Below, in pieces: positions 16,149 through 25,486 of a stretch of DNA of 42,833 nt; position 1 is the first letter of the stretch, and each line of letters begins with the position of its first letter. A program made the translations under genes and the position numbers. A model generated the notes under the pieces. It was not told where the DNA came from. It worked only from the letters and a program-made list of their open reading frames with translations, and searched no databases. The stretch spans positions 1 through 42,833 of the forward strand of contig JBFFIE010000014.1 in assembly GCA_041556555.1 (NCBI GenBank), read 5' to 3'. Source of the DNA: SZUA-592 sp041556555. Its GTDB lineage: Bacteria; Pseudomonadota; Gammaproteobacteria; Eutrophobiales; Eutrophobiaceae.

Positions 16149-18719
16149 ATGCGTATTGACAAATTCACATCCAAGTTCCAACTGGCACTGGCGGACGCCC
16201 AAAGTCTTGCGGTCGGACGCGATAACCAGTACATAGAACCTGTTCATGTCATGTCTGCCCTGCTTGATCAGGAAGGCGGCAGTATGCGTAACCTTCTTGT
16301 CAAGGCAGGTATCAATATCAGCCAGCTCCGTACCAAGCTCGACGAGGCACTGGACCGACTGCCACAGGTTGAAGGCACGGCGGGTGAAGTGCTGATTTCC
16401 AAGGACCTGGAGAGGTTATTCAACCTCACAGATAAATACGCACAGCAACGTAAAGACCAGTATATCTCGAGCGAGTTGTTTGCCCTCGCGGCCCTGGAAG
16501 ACAAGGGCGAACTGGGCAAATTGATGCGTCTATGTAACGCCGATAAAGCCAGTATAGAGCAGGCCATAGAGGCAATACGGGGTGGTCAGCCGGTAGCTGA
16601 CCAAAATGCAGAGGAAAATCGACAGGCACTGGAAAAATATACGATCGATCTTACCGCCCGCGCTGAACAGGGCAAGCTGGATCCGGTCATTGGCCGGGAT
16701 GAAGAGATAAGGCGGACGATCCAGGTCTTGCAACGTCGGACCAAGAACAACCCTGTGCTCATCGGCGAACCCGGTGTGGGTAAAACGGCCATCGTCGAAG
16801 GTCTGGCACAGAGAATCATTAACGCTGAAGTACCCGATGCCCTCAAGGGCAAGAGACTGCTGGCGCTGGATATGGGGGCCCTGATTGCGGGCGCCAAGTT
16901 CCGCGGTGAATTTGAAGAAAGGCTCAAGGCCGTGTTGAATGACCTGGCCAAACAGGAAGGGCAAATTATCCTGTTTATCGACGAGGTTCATACCATGGTG
17001 GGAGCCGGCAAGGCCGAGGGCGCCATGGACGCGGGCAATATGTTGAAGCCCGCCCTGGCACGCGGTGAATTGCACTGCATTGGTGCCACCACACTGAATG
17101 AATACAGGGACAATATTGAAAAAGATGCGGCACTGGAGCGACGATTCCAGAAAGTGCTGGTCGAAGAGCCCAGTATAGAAGATACCATTGCAATCCTGCG
17201 GGGACTCAAGGAGCGTTACGAGGTGCATCATAACGTCCAGATCACCGATCCGGCCATTGTCGCAGCAGCCACCCTCTCACAGCGCTACATTACAGACCGA
17301 CAATTACCCGATAAGGCTATTGATTTGATCGACGAATCGGCCAGCCGCATATCCATTGAAATCAATTCCAAACCGGAGTCGATGGATCGGCTTGAGCGTC
17401 GCTTGATCCAGATGAAAATCGAACGCGAGGCATTGAAAAAAGAAAAAGATGAGGCCTCGAAAAAACGCCTGCAAACCCTGGAAGATGAAATCGGCAAGGT
17501 TGAGAGGGAATTTTCAGATCTGGAAGAGATCTGGAAAGGAGAAAAAGCGGCCTTGCAGGGTACTCACCATATCAAGGAAAACCTTGAGCGTGCAAAACTG
17601 GAGTTTGAAACCGCACGCCGCGCCGGTGATCTGAACCGGATGTCGGAATTGCAATACGGCGTCATTCCCGAACTCGAGAGACAATTGCAGCAGGCTGACA
17701 AAAAAGAATCACCGAAAATGAAGCTGCTTCGCAACAAGGTGACTGAAAATGAAATTGCAGAGGTCGTTTCGCGCTGGACCGGTATCCCTGTTGCCAAAAT
17801 GCTGGAAGGTGAACGGGAAAAACTGCTACGCATGGAAGAAGAATTACATCACCGGGTGATTGGCCAGGATGAAGCCATCCTCTCGGTTGCTGATGCGATT
17901 CGTCGCTCACGTGCCGGTCTCTCTGACCCCAAACGCCCCAATGGCACCTTCATGTTCCTGGGTCCCACCGGTGTTGGCAAGACAGAACTCTGTAAAAGCC
18001 TGGCGGCCTTTTTATTTGACACCGAAGAAGCCATGATCCGCATAGATATGTCTGAATATATGGAAAAGCATGCAGTCGCCAGATTGATCGGTGCCCCGCC
18101 GGGTTATGTCGGCTATGAACAAGGCGGTTATCTGACTGAAGCGGTAAGACGGAAACCCTATAGCCTGATACTGCTGGATGAAGTGGAGAAGGCGCATCCT
18201 GATGTGTTCAATATCCTGTTACAGGTCCTTGATGACGGGCGACTGACTGATGGTCATGGCCGTACTGTCGATTTTCGCAATACCGTTATTGTCATGACCT
18301 CCAACCTGGGCTCGGAACGGATCCAGCAAATGTCCGATGAAAGTAACTATCAGGCCATGAAAGACACGGTCATGGGCATAGTCGCTGAACATTTCCGACC
18401 GGAATTTATCAACCGCATAGATGACATAGTGGTATTCCACAGCCTGACAGATGCACAAATCCAGGAGATTGCCAAGATCCAGATTGAACACTTGCAGGAA
18501 CGGCTACGAGACCAGGACATGAGCATCGACATCAGCCCGGATGCCATGACCTGGCTTGGCAAAGTGGGCTATGACCCGGTGTATGGGGCCAGACCTCTGA
18601 AGCGGGCCATTCAGCAATATATTGAAACCCCCCTGGCGAGAGAGATCCTTGCCGGGAAGTATGGTCCTGGGTCCCGAATCCAGGTACAGCTGGAGGGCGA
18701 CAGGCTGACTTTCGCCTGA
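16149..18719 (+). CDS. clpB: ATP-dependent disaggregase ClpB
   Basis: An 856-residue Hsp104/ClpB hexamer subunit that pulls proteins out of aggregates together with DnaK. The N-terminal Clp-N repeats span about 1-145. The first AAA+ domain has Walker A GEPGVGKT at 206-213 and the KFRGEFEERLK and GAGKAEGAMDA pore and arginine regions. The coiled-coil middle domain is at about 400-525 and separates it from the second AAA+ domain with GPTGVGKT near 600 and GYVGYEQGG. The length matches E. coli (857). V149, aligned with the internal start that makes the short ClpB isoform in E. coli, is encoded by GTA (16593-16595), so that second product is probably not made. Confidence 0.97.
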   Translation: MRIDKFTSKFQLALADAQSLAVGRDNQYIEPVHVMSALLDQEGGSMRNLLVKAGINISQLRTKLDEALDRLPQVEGTAGEVLISKDLERLFNLTDKYAQQRKDQYISSELFALAALEDKGELGKLMRLCNADKASIEQAIEAIRGGQPVADQNAEENRQALEKYTIDLTARAEQGKLDPVIGRDEEIRRTIQVLQRRTKNNPVLIGEPGVGKTAIVEGLAQRIINAEVPDALKGKRLLALDMGALIAGAKFRGEFEERLKAVLNDLAKQEGQIILFIDEVHTMVGAGKAEGAMDAGNMLKPALARGELHCIGATTLNEYRDNIEKDAALERRFQKVLVEEPSIEDTIAILRGLKERYEVHHNVQITDPAIVAAATLSQRYITDRQLPDKAIDLIDESASRISIEINSKPESMDRLERRLIQMKIEREALKKEKDEASKKRLQTLEDEIGKVEREFSDLEEIWKGEKAALQGTHHIKENLERAKLEFETARRAGDLNRMSELQYGVIPELERQLQQADKKESPKMKLLRNKVTENEIAEVVSRWTGIPVAKMLEGEREKLLRMEEELHHRVIGQDEAILSVADAIRRSRAGLSDPKRPNGTFMFLGPTGVGKTELCKSLAAFLFDTEEAMIRIDMSEYMEKHAVARLIGAPPGYVGYEQGGYLTEAVRRKPYSLILLDEVEKAHPDVFNILLQVLDDGRLTDGHGRTVDFRNTVIVMTSNLGSERIQQMSDESNYQAMKDTVMGIVAEHFRPEFINRIDDIVVFHSLTDAQIQEIAKIQIEHLQERLRDQDMSIDISPDAMTWLGKVGYDPVYGARPLKRAIQQYIETPLAREILAGKYGPGSRIQVQLEGDRLTFA

Positions 18720-18936
18720 ATAAAGACGATCCCCGCCTTACCTTGCACTGCACCATAGCGATCCGGCCGGCGGCTATCGGATACGTAACTCTCAAACCCT
18801 GCCAAAGTGGAAATCCGTCACGGATCACCATACCAGCCCCCGAAATAACTGCTTAATTCAGGAAAACTGTTGGTTATTTCTCTTATATAATCTAATATTT
18901 AGGCGTCAATCTTTGCAAAGTTAGATAAATATACCA

Positions 18937-20658
18937 ATGGCAGTCACCAACAAGAAAATCCCCCTGTCTGGTCTGGCACGAAAACTTGTGCTTGACGGAA
19001 TACTGGATGAGGCCGCAGCCGCGCAGGCCCACCAGAGCTCCCTGAAAGCAAAAAAGCCGTTTGTAAACTATCTTGTTGAAAACAAACTGGCACCAGCCAA
19101 CAAGATTGCTCTCTCTGCAGCCAAGGAGTTTGGCGTCCCGCTGCTGGATATCAGTGCCATTGATATCGACCCCGAGATCACCAAACTCGTCAAGGAAAAC
19201 CTGATCAAAAAGCACCATGCCTTGCCGATTTTCCAGCGCGGCAAGCGCATGTTCATTGCAGTATCTGATCCCACCAATCTGATGGCCCTCGATGAAATCA
19301 AGTTCGCCATTGGCATGGGTACGGAGGCCGTGCTGGTGGAAGAGGACAAACTGCAAAAGGCCATCGACAAGGCACTGGAAGCAGCAGATACCAGCTTTGA
19401 AATGGATGATGAGGATCTGGAGGACCTGGATGATCTGGATATAGCGGGTGAACAACCCACCGAGGCCAGCATGGATGAATCCGATGTTGATGATGCTCCG
19501 GTGGTGCGGTTCGTACACAAGTGCATGCTGGATGCTATCAAGAAAGGGGCCTCTGACGTGCATTTTGAACCCTATGAGAAAGTCTACCGGGTACGCTTTC
19601 GAATCGACGGTGTGCTCCAGGAAATGTCCAAACCACCATTGGCACTGTCACAGAAAATTGCCGCTCGTATCAAGGTAATGTCCCGACTGGATGTCTCGGA
19701 ACGGCGTGTACCACAGGACGGCCGCATCAAGCTCAAGGTATCGAAAAACAAGGCCATCGATTTTCGTATCAGCACCTGCCCGACGCTGTATGGGGAAAAG
19801 GCCGTCATGCGTATCCTGAATTCGGATGCGGCCTCATTGCAAATTGATCAACTGGGCTATGAAGAATTCCAGAAAAAAATATTCCTGGAAAACCTGATGA
19901 AGCCCTATGGAATGTTTCTGGTGACAGGACCTACCGGTAGCGGCAAGACTGTATCGCTTTATACGGGCATCAACTTGCTTAACAAGAATGAAGTCAATAT
20001 TTCCACCGCAGAAGATCCTGTTGAAATCAACCTGTCGGGTGTTAACCAGGTCCAGGTCGATGAACGCACGGGAATGACCTTCGCCAAGGCCCTCAAGGCC
20101 TTTCTCCGCCAGGACCCTGACATCATACTCGTTGGAGAAATCCGTGATCTTGAAACCGGCTCGATTGCAGTCAAAGCCGCACAAACCGGCCATATGGTTA
20201 TGTCAACATTACATACTAATGATGCCCCGCAAACACTGACCCGACTCCAGGACATGGGTATACAGGCATTTGCAGTGGCTACCAGCATCAATGTGATATC
20301 GGCGCAGCGCCTGTGCAGGAGATTGCATCCGGAATTTAAACAAAAAATTGATATGCCCAAACAAGCGTTACTGGATGAAGGCTTCCCTAAGAAATGGGTT
20401 GAACAGGGCTTCAATGTCTATGGACCCGTTGAAGGCAACGACGATTGCCCAACCGGCTTTAAGGGTCGTGCCGGTATCTACCAGGTCATGCCGATAACTG
20501 ATGCAACCAAACGCATGATCATAGAGGGCGCCAATGCCGTTCAACTGTCCGACCAGGCTGTGAAAGAAGGGGTCTGGGACATACGTACCTCTGGCCTGAA
20601 AAAAGTGGTAGATGGAATCACCAGTCTTGCTGAAGTTAACCGCGTAACCCTAGAGTAA
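18937..20658 (+). CDS. pilB: Type IV pilus extension ATPase PilB
   Basis: A 573-residue hexameric ATPase that drives pilus assembly at the inner membrane. The N-terminal T2SSE_N-like domain (about 50-145) is followed by an acidic linker (155-188, very rich in Asp and Glu). The ATPase core has Walker A GPTGSGKT at 331-338, the Asp box around 355-362, Walker B ILVGEIRD near 397-404 and the His box GHMVMSTLHTND. The zinc tetracysteine region is degenerate: where two CxxC pairs are usual, this protein has HPEF (464-467) and NDDC (501-504). TATAAT lies at 18886-18891, 45 bases before the ATG, but the -35 is poor. It heads pilB-pilC-pilD-coaE. Confidence 0.96.
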   Translation: MAVTNKKIPLSGLARKLVLDGILDEAAAAQAHQSSLKAKKPFVNYLVENKLAPANKIALSAAKEFGVPLLDISAIDIDPEITKLVKENLIKKHHALPIFQRGKRMFIAVSDPTNLMALDEIKFAIGMGTEAVLVEEDKLQKAIDKALEAADTSFEMDDEDLEDLDDLDIAGEQPTEASMDESDVDDAPVVRFVHKCMLDAIKKGASDVHFEPYEKVYRVRFRIDGVLQEMSKPPLALSQKIAARIKVMSRLDVSERRVPQDGRIKLKVSKNKAIDFRISTCPTLYGEKAVMRILNSDAASLQIDQLGYEEFQKKIFLENLMKPYGMFLVTGPTGSGKTVSLYTGINLLNKNEVNISTAEDPVEINLSGVNQVQVDERTGMTFAKALKAFLRQDPDIILVGEIRDLETGSIAVKAAQTGHMVMSTLHTNDAPQTLTRLQDMGIQAFAVATSINVISAQRLCRRLHPEFKQKIDMPKQALLDEGFPKKWVEQGFNVYGPVEGNDDCPTGFKGRAGIYQVMPITDATKRMIIEGANAVQLSDQAVKEGVWDIRTSGLKKVVDGITSLAEVNRVTLE

Positions 20659-20663
20659 ATATT

Positions 20664-21884
20664 ATGGCCAAAGCTGCTAAATCAGTAATGTATGTCTGGG
20701 AAGGGACTAATAAGCAGGGCAAGAAAGTGTCCGGCGAAATGACCGGACAATCCGACGCGTTGGTCAAGGCCGTATTACGCAGACAGGGCGTCAACCCCAC
20801 CAAGGTCAAGAAAAAACCTCAGCCTTTACTTGGCCTGGGCGCCAAAACCAAAATCACTCCCAAGGACATCACCGTATTCAGCCGCCAGCTCGCCACCATG
20901 ATGTCTGCGGGTGTGCCATTGGTTCAGGCCTTTGAAATTGTCGGCCGAGGTCATGAGAATGCCGGCATGCAGGAACTCATCCTGGGCGTCAAATCCGATG
21001 TTGAGGCCGGAGGTCGTTTGACTGACGCCCTGAGAAAGCGTCCGCGCTATTTTAATGACCTTTATTGCAACCTGGTCGAAGCCGGTGAGCATGCCGGTAT
21101 CCTTGAGGCAATTCTGCACAAGATCGCAATTTACATGGAGAAGACCGAGGCACTCAAGTCAAAAATCAAGGGCGCACTTTTCTATCCTTCCGCGGTCATT
21201 GTGGTTGCCTTCATTATTGTTACCATTCTGATGATCTTCGTAATACCCCAGTTCAAGGAACTGTTTTCCAGCTTCGGGGCTGACCTGCCGGCATTGACCC
21301 TGATGATTATTAATATATCGAACTGGTTTGTGAATTATTGGTATATCCTTCTCTTCGGCGTCATTGGTGGTGTTTATGCGTTTCTGGAGGCCAGGAAACG
21401 TTCCCTAAAGTTCGGTCATTTTCTGGACCGTATGTCTCTTAAAATTCCCATCGTAGGCATCATACTCGAGAAAGCTGCAATCGCCCGTTTTGCCAGAACC
21501 CTGGAGACCATGTTCGCCGCGGGCACTCCTCTCGTTGAGGCAATGGAATCAGTTGCCGGTGCTACCGGCAACATTGTCTACCACGACGCCTGTATTTATA
21601 TACGCGATGAAATCTCTACGGGATCCCAGTTACAGTCAGCCATGAGGGAGACCAAACTGTTTCCAAACATGGTCATTCAAATGGTCGCCATCGGTGAAGA
21701 ATCCGGTGCCATTGATACTATGCTTGGTAAAGTGGCTGACTGGTATGAACAGGAAGTTGATGATGCTGTTGAAGCACTGACAAGCTTGCTGGAACCAATG
21801 ATCATGGCATTCCTCGGTGTCGTGATTGGTGGCCTGGTCGTCGGCATGTATCTGCCAATATTCAAGCTGGGTGCTGTTGTCTGA
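20664..21884 (+). CDS. pilC: Type IV pilus inner membrane platform protein PilC
   Basis: A 406-residue platform protein. Two homologous cytoplasmic T2SSF helical domains (about 70-195 and 275-395) each contain the family pattern: FSRQLATMMSAGVPLVQAFE and FARTLETMFAAGTPLVEAME. They alternate with membrane segments near 170-190, 215-240 and 375-398. The N-terminal 60 residues (YVWEGTNKQGKKVSGEM) are the PilC-type start. It connects PilB with the growing fibre. It follows pilB by five bases. Confidence 0.96.
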   Translation: MAKAAKSVMYVWEGTNKQGKKVSGEMTGQSDALVKAVLRRQGVNPTKVKKKPQPLLGLGAKTKITPKDITVFSRQLATMMSAGVPLVQAFEIVGRGHENAGMQELILGVKSDVEAGGRLTDALRKRPRYFNDLYCNLVEAGEHAGILEAILHKIAIYMEKTEALKSKIKGALFYPSAVIVVAFIIVTILMIFVIPQFKELFSSFGADLPALTLMIINISNWFVNYWYILLFGVIGGVYAFLEARKRSLKFGHFLDRMSLKIPIVGIILEKAAIARFARTLETMFAAGTPLVEAMESVAGATGNIVYHDACIYIRDEISTGSQLQSAMRETKLFPNMVIQMVAIGEESGAIDTMLGKVADWYEQEVDDAVEALTSLLEPMIMAFLGVVIGGLVVGMYLPIFKLGAVV

Positions 21885-22003
21885 TCAGGATGTAAGTAAC
21901 GGCCAGTACCTGATTTTGTATGTCACCGGCCGGGGAATCCTGCCAAGTTTTCTCATCACCCTGATAATTTCATTTATATCCATTTAATTTCAGGATTATT
22001 ATC

Positions 22004-22873
22004 ATGGCGATCGTGGAGTATTTTGAGATGTTTCCGTTTATGTTCCTGGTGTCAATAACACTACTGGGACTTATCGTCGGGAGCTTTCTTAACGTTATCA
22101 TATACCGTCTGCCCATCATGATGGAAACAGACTGGAAACAACAATGCCGATTATTACTGGAACTCGAACCCGAGTCGAAAAAACCCGAACAAACGTTTAA
22201 TCTCGTTCATCCCCGTTCCAGGTGTCCGAATTGCCGCCATCCAATCAGCACCATAGAGAATATACCGGTTATTAGCTATCTTTTCCTTGGCGGAAAGTGC
22301 AGTCACTGCAGTCAGAAAATATCCATTCGTTATCCCTTGATTGAACTCTTGAGCGGATTAGCGGCGCTGTTTATCGCCTGGAAATACGGTCCAACCATCC
22401 AGACCCTGTTTATATGTCTGCTTACCTGGGCGCTGATTTGCCTGACGATGATAGATTTCGACAAGCAATTATTGCCTGATGATATAACACTTCCTTTTCT
22501 CTGGCTGGGCCTGTTGTGCAATTTATTCGATATGTTTACCAGCCTCCAGGCCAGCGTGATTGGTGCCATGCTGGGTTACGGAATTCTCTGGTTTATATTC
22601 ATCCTGTTCAAGCTATTGACCGGCAAGGAAGGAATGGGTCATGGAGATTTTAAACTTCTGGCAATGCTTGGGGCATGGATGGGCTGGCAATCTCTTCCTC
22701 TGATAATCCTGCTTGCTTCCCTCTCCGGTTCCATTATCGGGATATTAATTATTATATTCAGGGGGCATGAGAGGACCATACCAATCCCTTTCGGTCCTTA
22801 CCTGGCAATTTCTGGCTGGATCGACCTGATCTGGGGTGAGGAAATAATTCGCTTTTATCTTGGATATTTCTGA
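22004..22873 (+). CDS. pilD: Prepilin peptidase / N-methyltransferase PilD
   Basis: A 289-residue membrane enzyme that cleaves the prepilin leader after Gly and methylates the new N-terminal Phe. After the first helix (GLIVGSFLNVIIYRLP) comes a cytoplasmic zinc loop with C74, C77, C99 and C102, which marks the bifunctional form. The catalytic aspartates are D151 (MIDFDKQLLPDD) and D215 (GMGHGDFK). About eight hydrophobic segments are visible. The substrate in this window is PilA. An AGGA lies before the ATG. The 119-base gap after pilC shows no convincing promoter. Confidence 0.95.
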   Translation: MAIVEYFEMFPFMFLVSITLLGLIVGSFLNVIIYRLPIMMETDWKQQCRLLLELEPESKKPEQTFNLVHPRSRCPNCRHPISTIENIPVISYLFLGGKCSHCSQKISIRYPLIELLSGLAALFIAWKYGPTIQTLFICLLTWALICLTMIDFDKQLLPDDITLPFLWLGLLCNLFDMFTSLQASVIGAMLGYGILWFIFILFKLLTGKEGMGHGDFKLLAMLGAWMGWQSLPLIILLASLSGSIIGILIIIFRGHERTIPIPFGPYLAISGWIDLIWGEEIIRFYLGYF

Positions 22874-22881
22874 TTAAAAAA

Positions 22882-23487
22882 ATGCTGGTAATCGGGCTAA
22901 CAGGAGGTATTGGTAGCGGGAAAACTACTGTGAGTAATATGTTCAGGGAACTTGGTATTGAAGTAATTGATGCTGATGAAATAGCCCGGTGTATCAGCGA
23001 AAATAACACTGATATAAAAAGCAAAATTAAGGAATATTTTGGAACAGAAGCACTGGATGATGATGGCAATCTTGACAGAAAATATCTTCGTAGCGCGGTT
23101 TTTGATAATGAAGAAAAGCGAATCTGGCTCGAAAAACTTCTGCACCCACTGGTAATTAATGAGATAAAGGAGGAAATTGAAAAAGTCGAATCTGAGTATT
23201 GTGTGGTCAGCGTTCCTCTGCTATTTGAATCAGGATCTGAGAGTTTATTCGACAGAATACTGGTTGTCGATTTACCTGAAATGATGCAATTACAGAGAGC
23301 CACGACCAGAGATGAATCTGACAGAAAGTCAATTGAAAAAATAGCCAAATCACAGATAAGCAGAAAAGAACGTTTGTCTATGGCTGATGATATCATAGAT
23401 AACAATGGGGATATTGATTCGTTAAAAAAGAAGGTAATCGAATATAACAATTTTTATCTGGGCCTGTGCAAATCACGGATCGGATAA
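22882..23487 (+). CDS. coaE: Dephospho-CoA kinase CoaE
   Basis: A 201-residue kinase that phosphorylates the ribose 3'-hydroxyl of dephospho-CoA, the last step of CoA synthesis. The N-terminus is LVIGLTGGIGSGKTT (P-loop at 8-15), followed by ELGIEVIDADEIAR, the LHPLV block, VVSVPLLFESG and a C-terminal DDIIDNNGD motif. It begins eight bases after pilD, the position coaE has in many type IV pilus clusters. It is very AT-rich (21 of 60 bases G or C at 23341-23400). Confidence 0.95.
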   Translation: MLVIGLTGGIGSGKTTVSNMFRELGIEVIDADEIARCISENNTDIKSKIKEYFGTEALDDDGNLDRKYLRSAVFDNEEKRIWLEKLLHPLVINEIKEEIEKVESEYCVVSVPLLFESGSESLFDRILVVDLPEMMQLQRATTRDESDRKSIEKIAKSQISRKERLSMADDIIDNNGDIDSLKKKVIEYNNFYLGLCKSRIG

Positions 23488-23506
23488 TTTTATTCTGGAA
23501 CTTGAT

Positions 23507-24274
23507 GTGAGCAAGATTACATACGAACAACCACTTAATGAGCGCATCAGAATTTTTCTGAGACTCGAACACCTTTTCAGATTCGCGTCATATCATATGT
23601 CCGGAACTACAGAGTGGGACCATCGCTCAGCGATCGTTGATTTCCTGAATATTGTCGATCTGATCAGTCGCTCTGACATCAAGATGGATCTGATTAAAGA
23701 GCTTGAAAAACATGCTGGCACTCTGGAAGCACTAAAAAACAACAGGAATGTTGATACAGATAAGCTGTCAGATATTCTGGAAAACATATTAAGGGTAGCC
23801 TCCATTCTCAGGGACTCTTCCTGTCAGCCGGGTCAGGCAATTAGGCAAGATGAATTCCTTTCTACAATCAAGCAACGTAGCATCATGCCCGGTGGCTCAT
23901 GTAACTTTGATTTACCTAATTATCATTTTTGGCTTAATACCCCACACGAAGAAAGGGTCCGGGATCTGCAAAAATGGTATAAGGATCTTGATATTCTTTT
24001 TGAGGGGGTAAAACTAACCCTTACCATGGTGAGGAACAGTTCAACCCCTGTCCGGGAAATAGCTACTTCAGGGTTTTTCCAGAAACCCATTGAGTCCGGG
24101 TTATCCTGCCAGCTCATCAGGATAAGATTGCCCTCTGACAGCAACTATTACCCTGAAATTAGCGGTGGCAAGCACCGGTTTACTGTCAGATTCATGGAAC
24201 AATCATCAAGTATATCCAGGCCTGTTCAGACGAGTGAAAACGTCGAGTTTGAACTACATTGTTGTTTTCTGTAA
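23507..24274 (+). CDS. zapD: Cell division protein ZapD
   Basis: A 255-residue DUF1342 protein that binds the FtsZ C-terminus and bundles protofilaments. The start is taken as the GTG at 23507 (SKITYEQPLNERIRIFLRLE), which has GGAA seven bases upstream. LNERIR.FLRLEHLF, then FLNIVDLISRSDIKMDLIKELEKH, the C...MPGGSCNFDLPNYHFWL segment and a C-terminal beta domain are typical of ZapD. It lies between coaE and yacG, the conserved context. The partner FtsZ is at 32011. Confidence 0.92.
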   Translation: MSKITYEQPLNERIRIFLRLEHLFRFASYHMSGTTEWDHRSAIVDFLNIVDLISRSDIKMDLIKELEKHAGTLEALKNNRNVDTDKLSDILENILRVASILRDSSCQPGQAIRQDEFLSTIKQRSIMPGGSCNFDLPNYHFWLNTPHEERVRDLQKWYKDLDILFEGVKLTLTMVRNSSTPVREIATSGFFQKPIESGLSCQLIRIRLPSDSNYYPEISGGKHRFTVRFMEQSSSISRPVQTSENVEFELHCCFL

Positions 24275-24447
24275 TGATTGAAATGAAATGTCCGCAATGC
24301 GGCAATAAAACCGTATATGATGAATCAAATAAGTGGCGACCGTTCTGCAGTGAACGCTGCAGATTGATCGACCTTGGTGAATGGATTGATGAAAAACACA
24401 AAATCAATGACCCGGATGGCCCGGATATTCCTGACAATACCCACTAA
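24274..24447 (+). CDS. yacG: DNA gyrase inhibitor YacG (zinc protein)
   Basis: A 57-residue zinc finger protein with CPQCGNKT and FCSERCRLIDLGEW, the four-cysteine YacG pattern. In E. coli it binds GyrB and blocks gyrase. The ATG at 24274 shares its first base with the zapD stop (TAATG), and a second ATG (24283) gives MKCPQCG, the more usual start; either is possible. A longer reading from 24259 would run into zapD. It converges with the Nudix gene two bases away. Confidence 0.88.
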   Translation: MIEMKCPQCGNKTVYDESNKWRPFCSERCRLIDLGEWIDEKHKINDPDGPDIPDNTH

Positions 24448-24449
24448 TA

Positions 24450-25436
24450 CTACCCTGCCGTCACGCAACGGTTAATCACCTCGCCGGGTTGTGAAGATGT
24501 CCAGATACCACTCAACATCGAAATACCCTGTGCTCCGTATTGCCAGGCCTTTTCCATATCATCCGGATACATACCTCCCAGTGCAAACACAGGGACATTA
24601 CAGTTTTTGACCAGTTCTCCGAACTTATCCCAGCCGAGCGGTTCGACATCCGGATGACTGGCTGTTTTATTTACTGGTGATAAAACAACAAAATCCACCT
24701 TTATCCGTTCAGCGTGAGATAACTCCATCTGATTATGGCAGGAGGCAGATACAAGATTATGCCTGCCTAGTGGGCGTTCATTGAGCTGTAATAATCTGGC
24801 GCTGGTCAGATGCACTCCATCGACATCATGTGCTATAACATCCGCTGCAGTGGAATTTAACATGATTTTTGCCCCATACTTGTGGCAGAGACTAGTGACT
24901 TCCCTGATCACATATGGTCTGGACTCAATTGTCTGCTCGTCATAGCGTAACTGTATCAGCCGAGTACCTTTCCTGACGAAATCTTCAAGAGCATATAGAT
25001 AAGCCTCGGAATTATCGCCTGGTGGTGGGCTAATCAGGTAAAATTCAGGAAGTGTCAGGGAATTTATAATACTGCGGTTTGCTTCAGGAAATTCAATATC
25101 ATTCAATTCAGCAAGTTTGAACCATTGTGTTGATTGCCCCTCTTTGCCTGAAGGCGTTCCTTTCCACGATTTGACCAGCCATGCATCCAGTTGAATCAGA
25201 CTATCCGGATATTGGTGTTTGATAGAAATGAGTGGTCTGGTCTTCTTTATTTCTATACCAATCTCTTCAAAAAGTTCCCTGCGAAGGGTTTCAAGAGAAT
25301 CCTCGTTGTTATCTATTTTGCCACCCGGAAATTCCCATAAATTTCCCTGATTTGATCCGGGTGAGCGTTTTGCCAGAAACACTTCTCCAGCGTCATTAAC
25401 AATAATACCAACTGAGACCGGAATAACAGATTTCAT
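24450..25436 (-). CDS. Nudix hydrolase fused to a ThiE/TenI-like domain
   Basis: A 328-residue fusion. Residues 1-130 are a MutT-type Nudix domain with a perfect box: G at about 38, then E, then RELFEEIGI, preceded by RSPGSNQGNLWEFPGG. It should hydrolyse 8-oxo-dGTP or a similar nucleotide. Residues 135-325 resemble the TIM barrel of thiamine phosphate synthase (RKGTRLIQLRYDE, GVHLTSARL, FALGGMYPDDMEKAWQYGAQG). Catalytic features seem lost: LNSTAAD replaces the VNDR motif. The fusion is a known gammaproteobacterial family found next to argJ; the role of the second domain is open. It may be cotranscribed with argJ and secA. Confidence 0.88.
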   Translation of the reverse strand: MKSVIPVSVGIIVNDAGEVFLAKRSPGSNQGNLWEFPGGKIDNNEDSLETLRRELFEEIGIEIKKTRPLISIKHQYPDSLIQLDAWLVKSWKGTPSGKEGQSTQWFKLAELNDIEFPEANRSIINSLTLPEFYLISPPPGDNSEAYLYALEDFVRKGTRLIQLRYDEQTIESRPYVIREVTSLCHKYGAKIMLNSTAADVIAHDVDGVHLTSARLLQLNERPLGRHNLVSASCHNQMELSHAERIKVDFVVLSPVNKTASHPDVEPLGWDKFGELVKNCNVPVFALGGMYPDDMEKAWQYGAQGISMLSGIWTSSQPGEVINRCVTAG

Positions 25437-25486
25437 TACAGTTTAAATTTTGATTGCCTATACCACAATTGTAATCCATACATGAA

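Noticed and set aside
16530..17231. 233-codon open frame on the minus strand inside clpB
   Set aside because: It is a shadow of the first AAA+ domain of clpB and has no protein features of its own.
18750..18830. ATCCG...CGGAT inverted repeats after clpB as a terminator or small RNA
   Set aside because: The stems are only five bases long and no T-run follows.
22758..23450. 230-codon Ser-rich open frame on the minus strand over pilD and coaE
   Set aside because: Its serine-rich composition comes from the complement of coaE codons; coaE has clear motifs.
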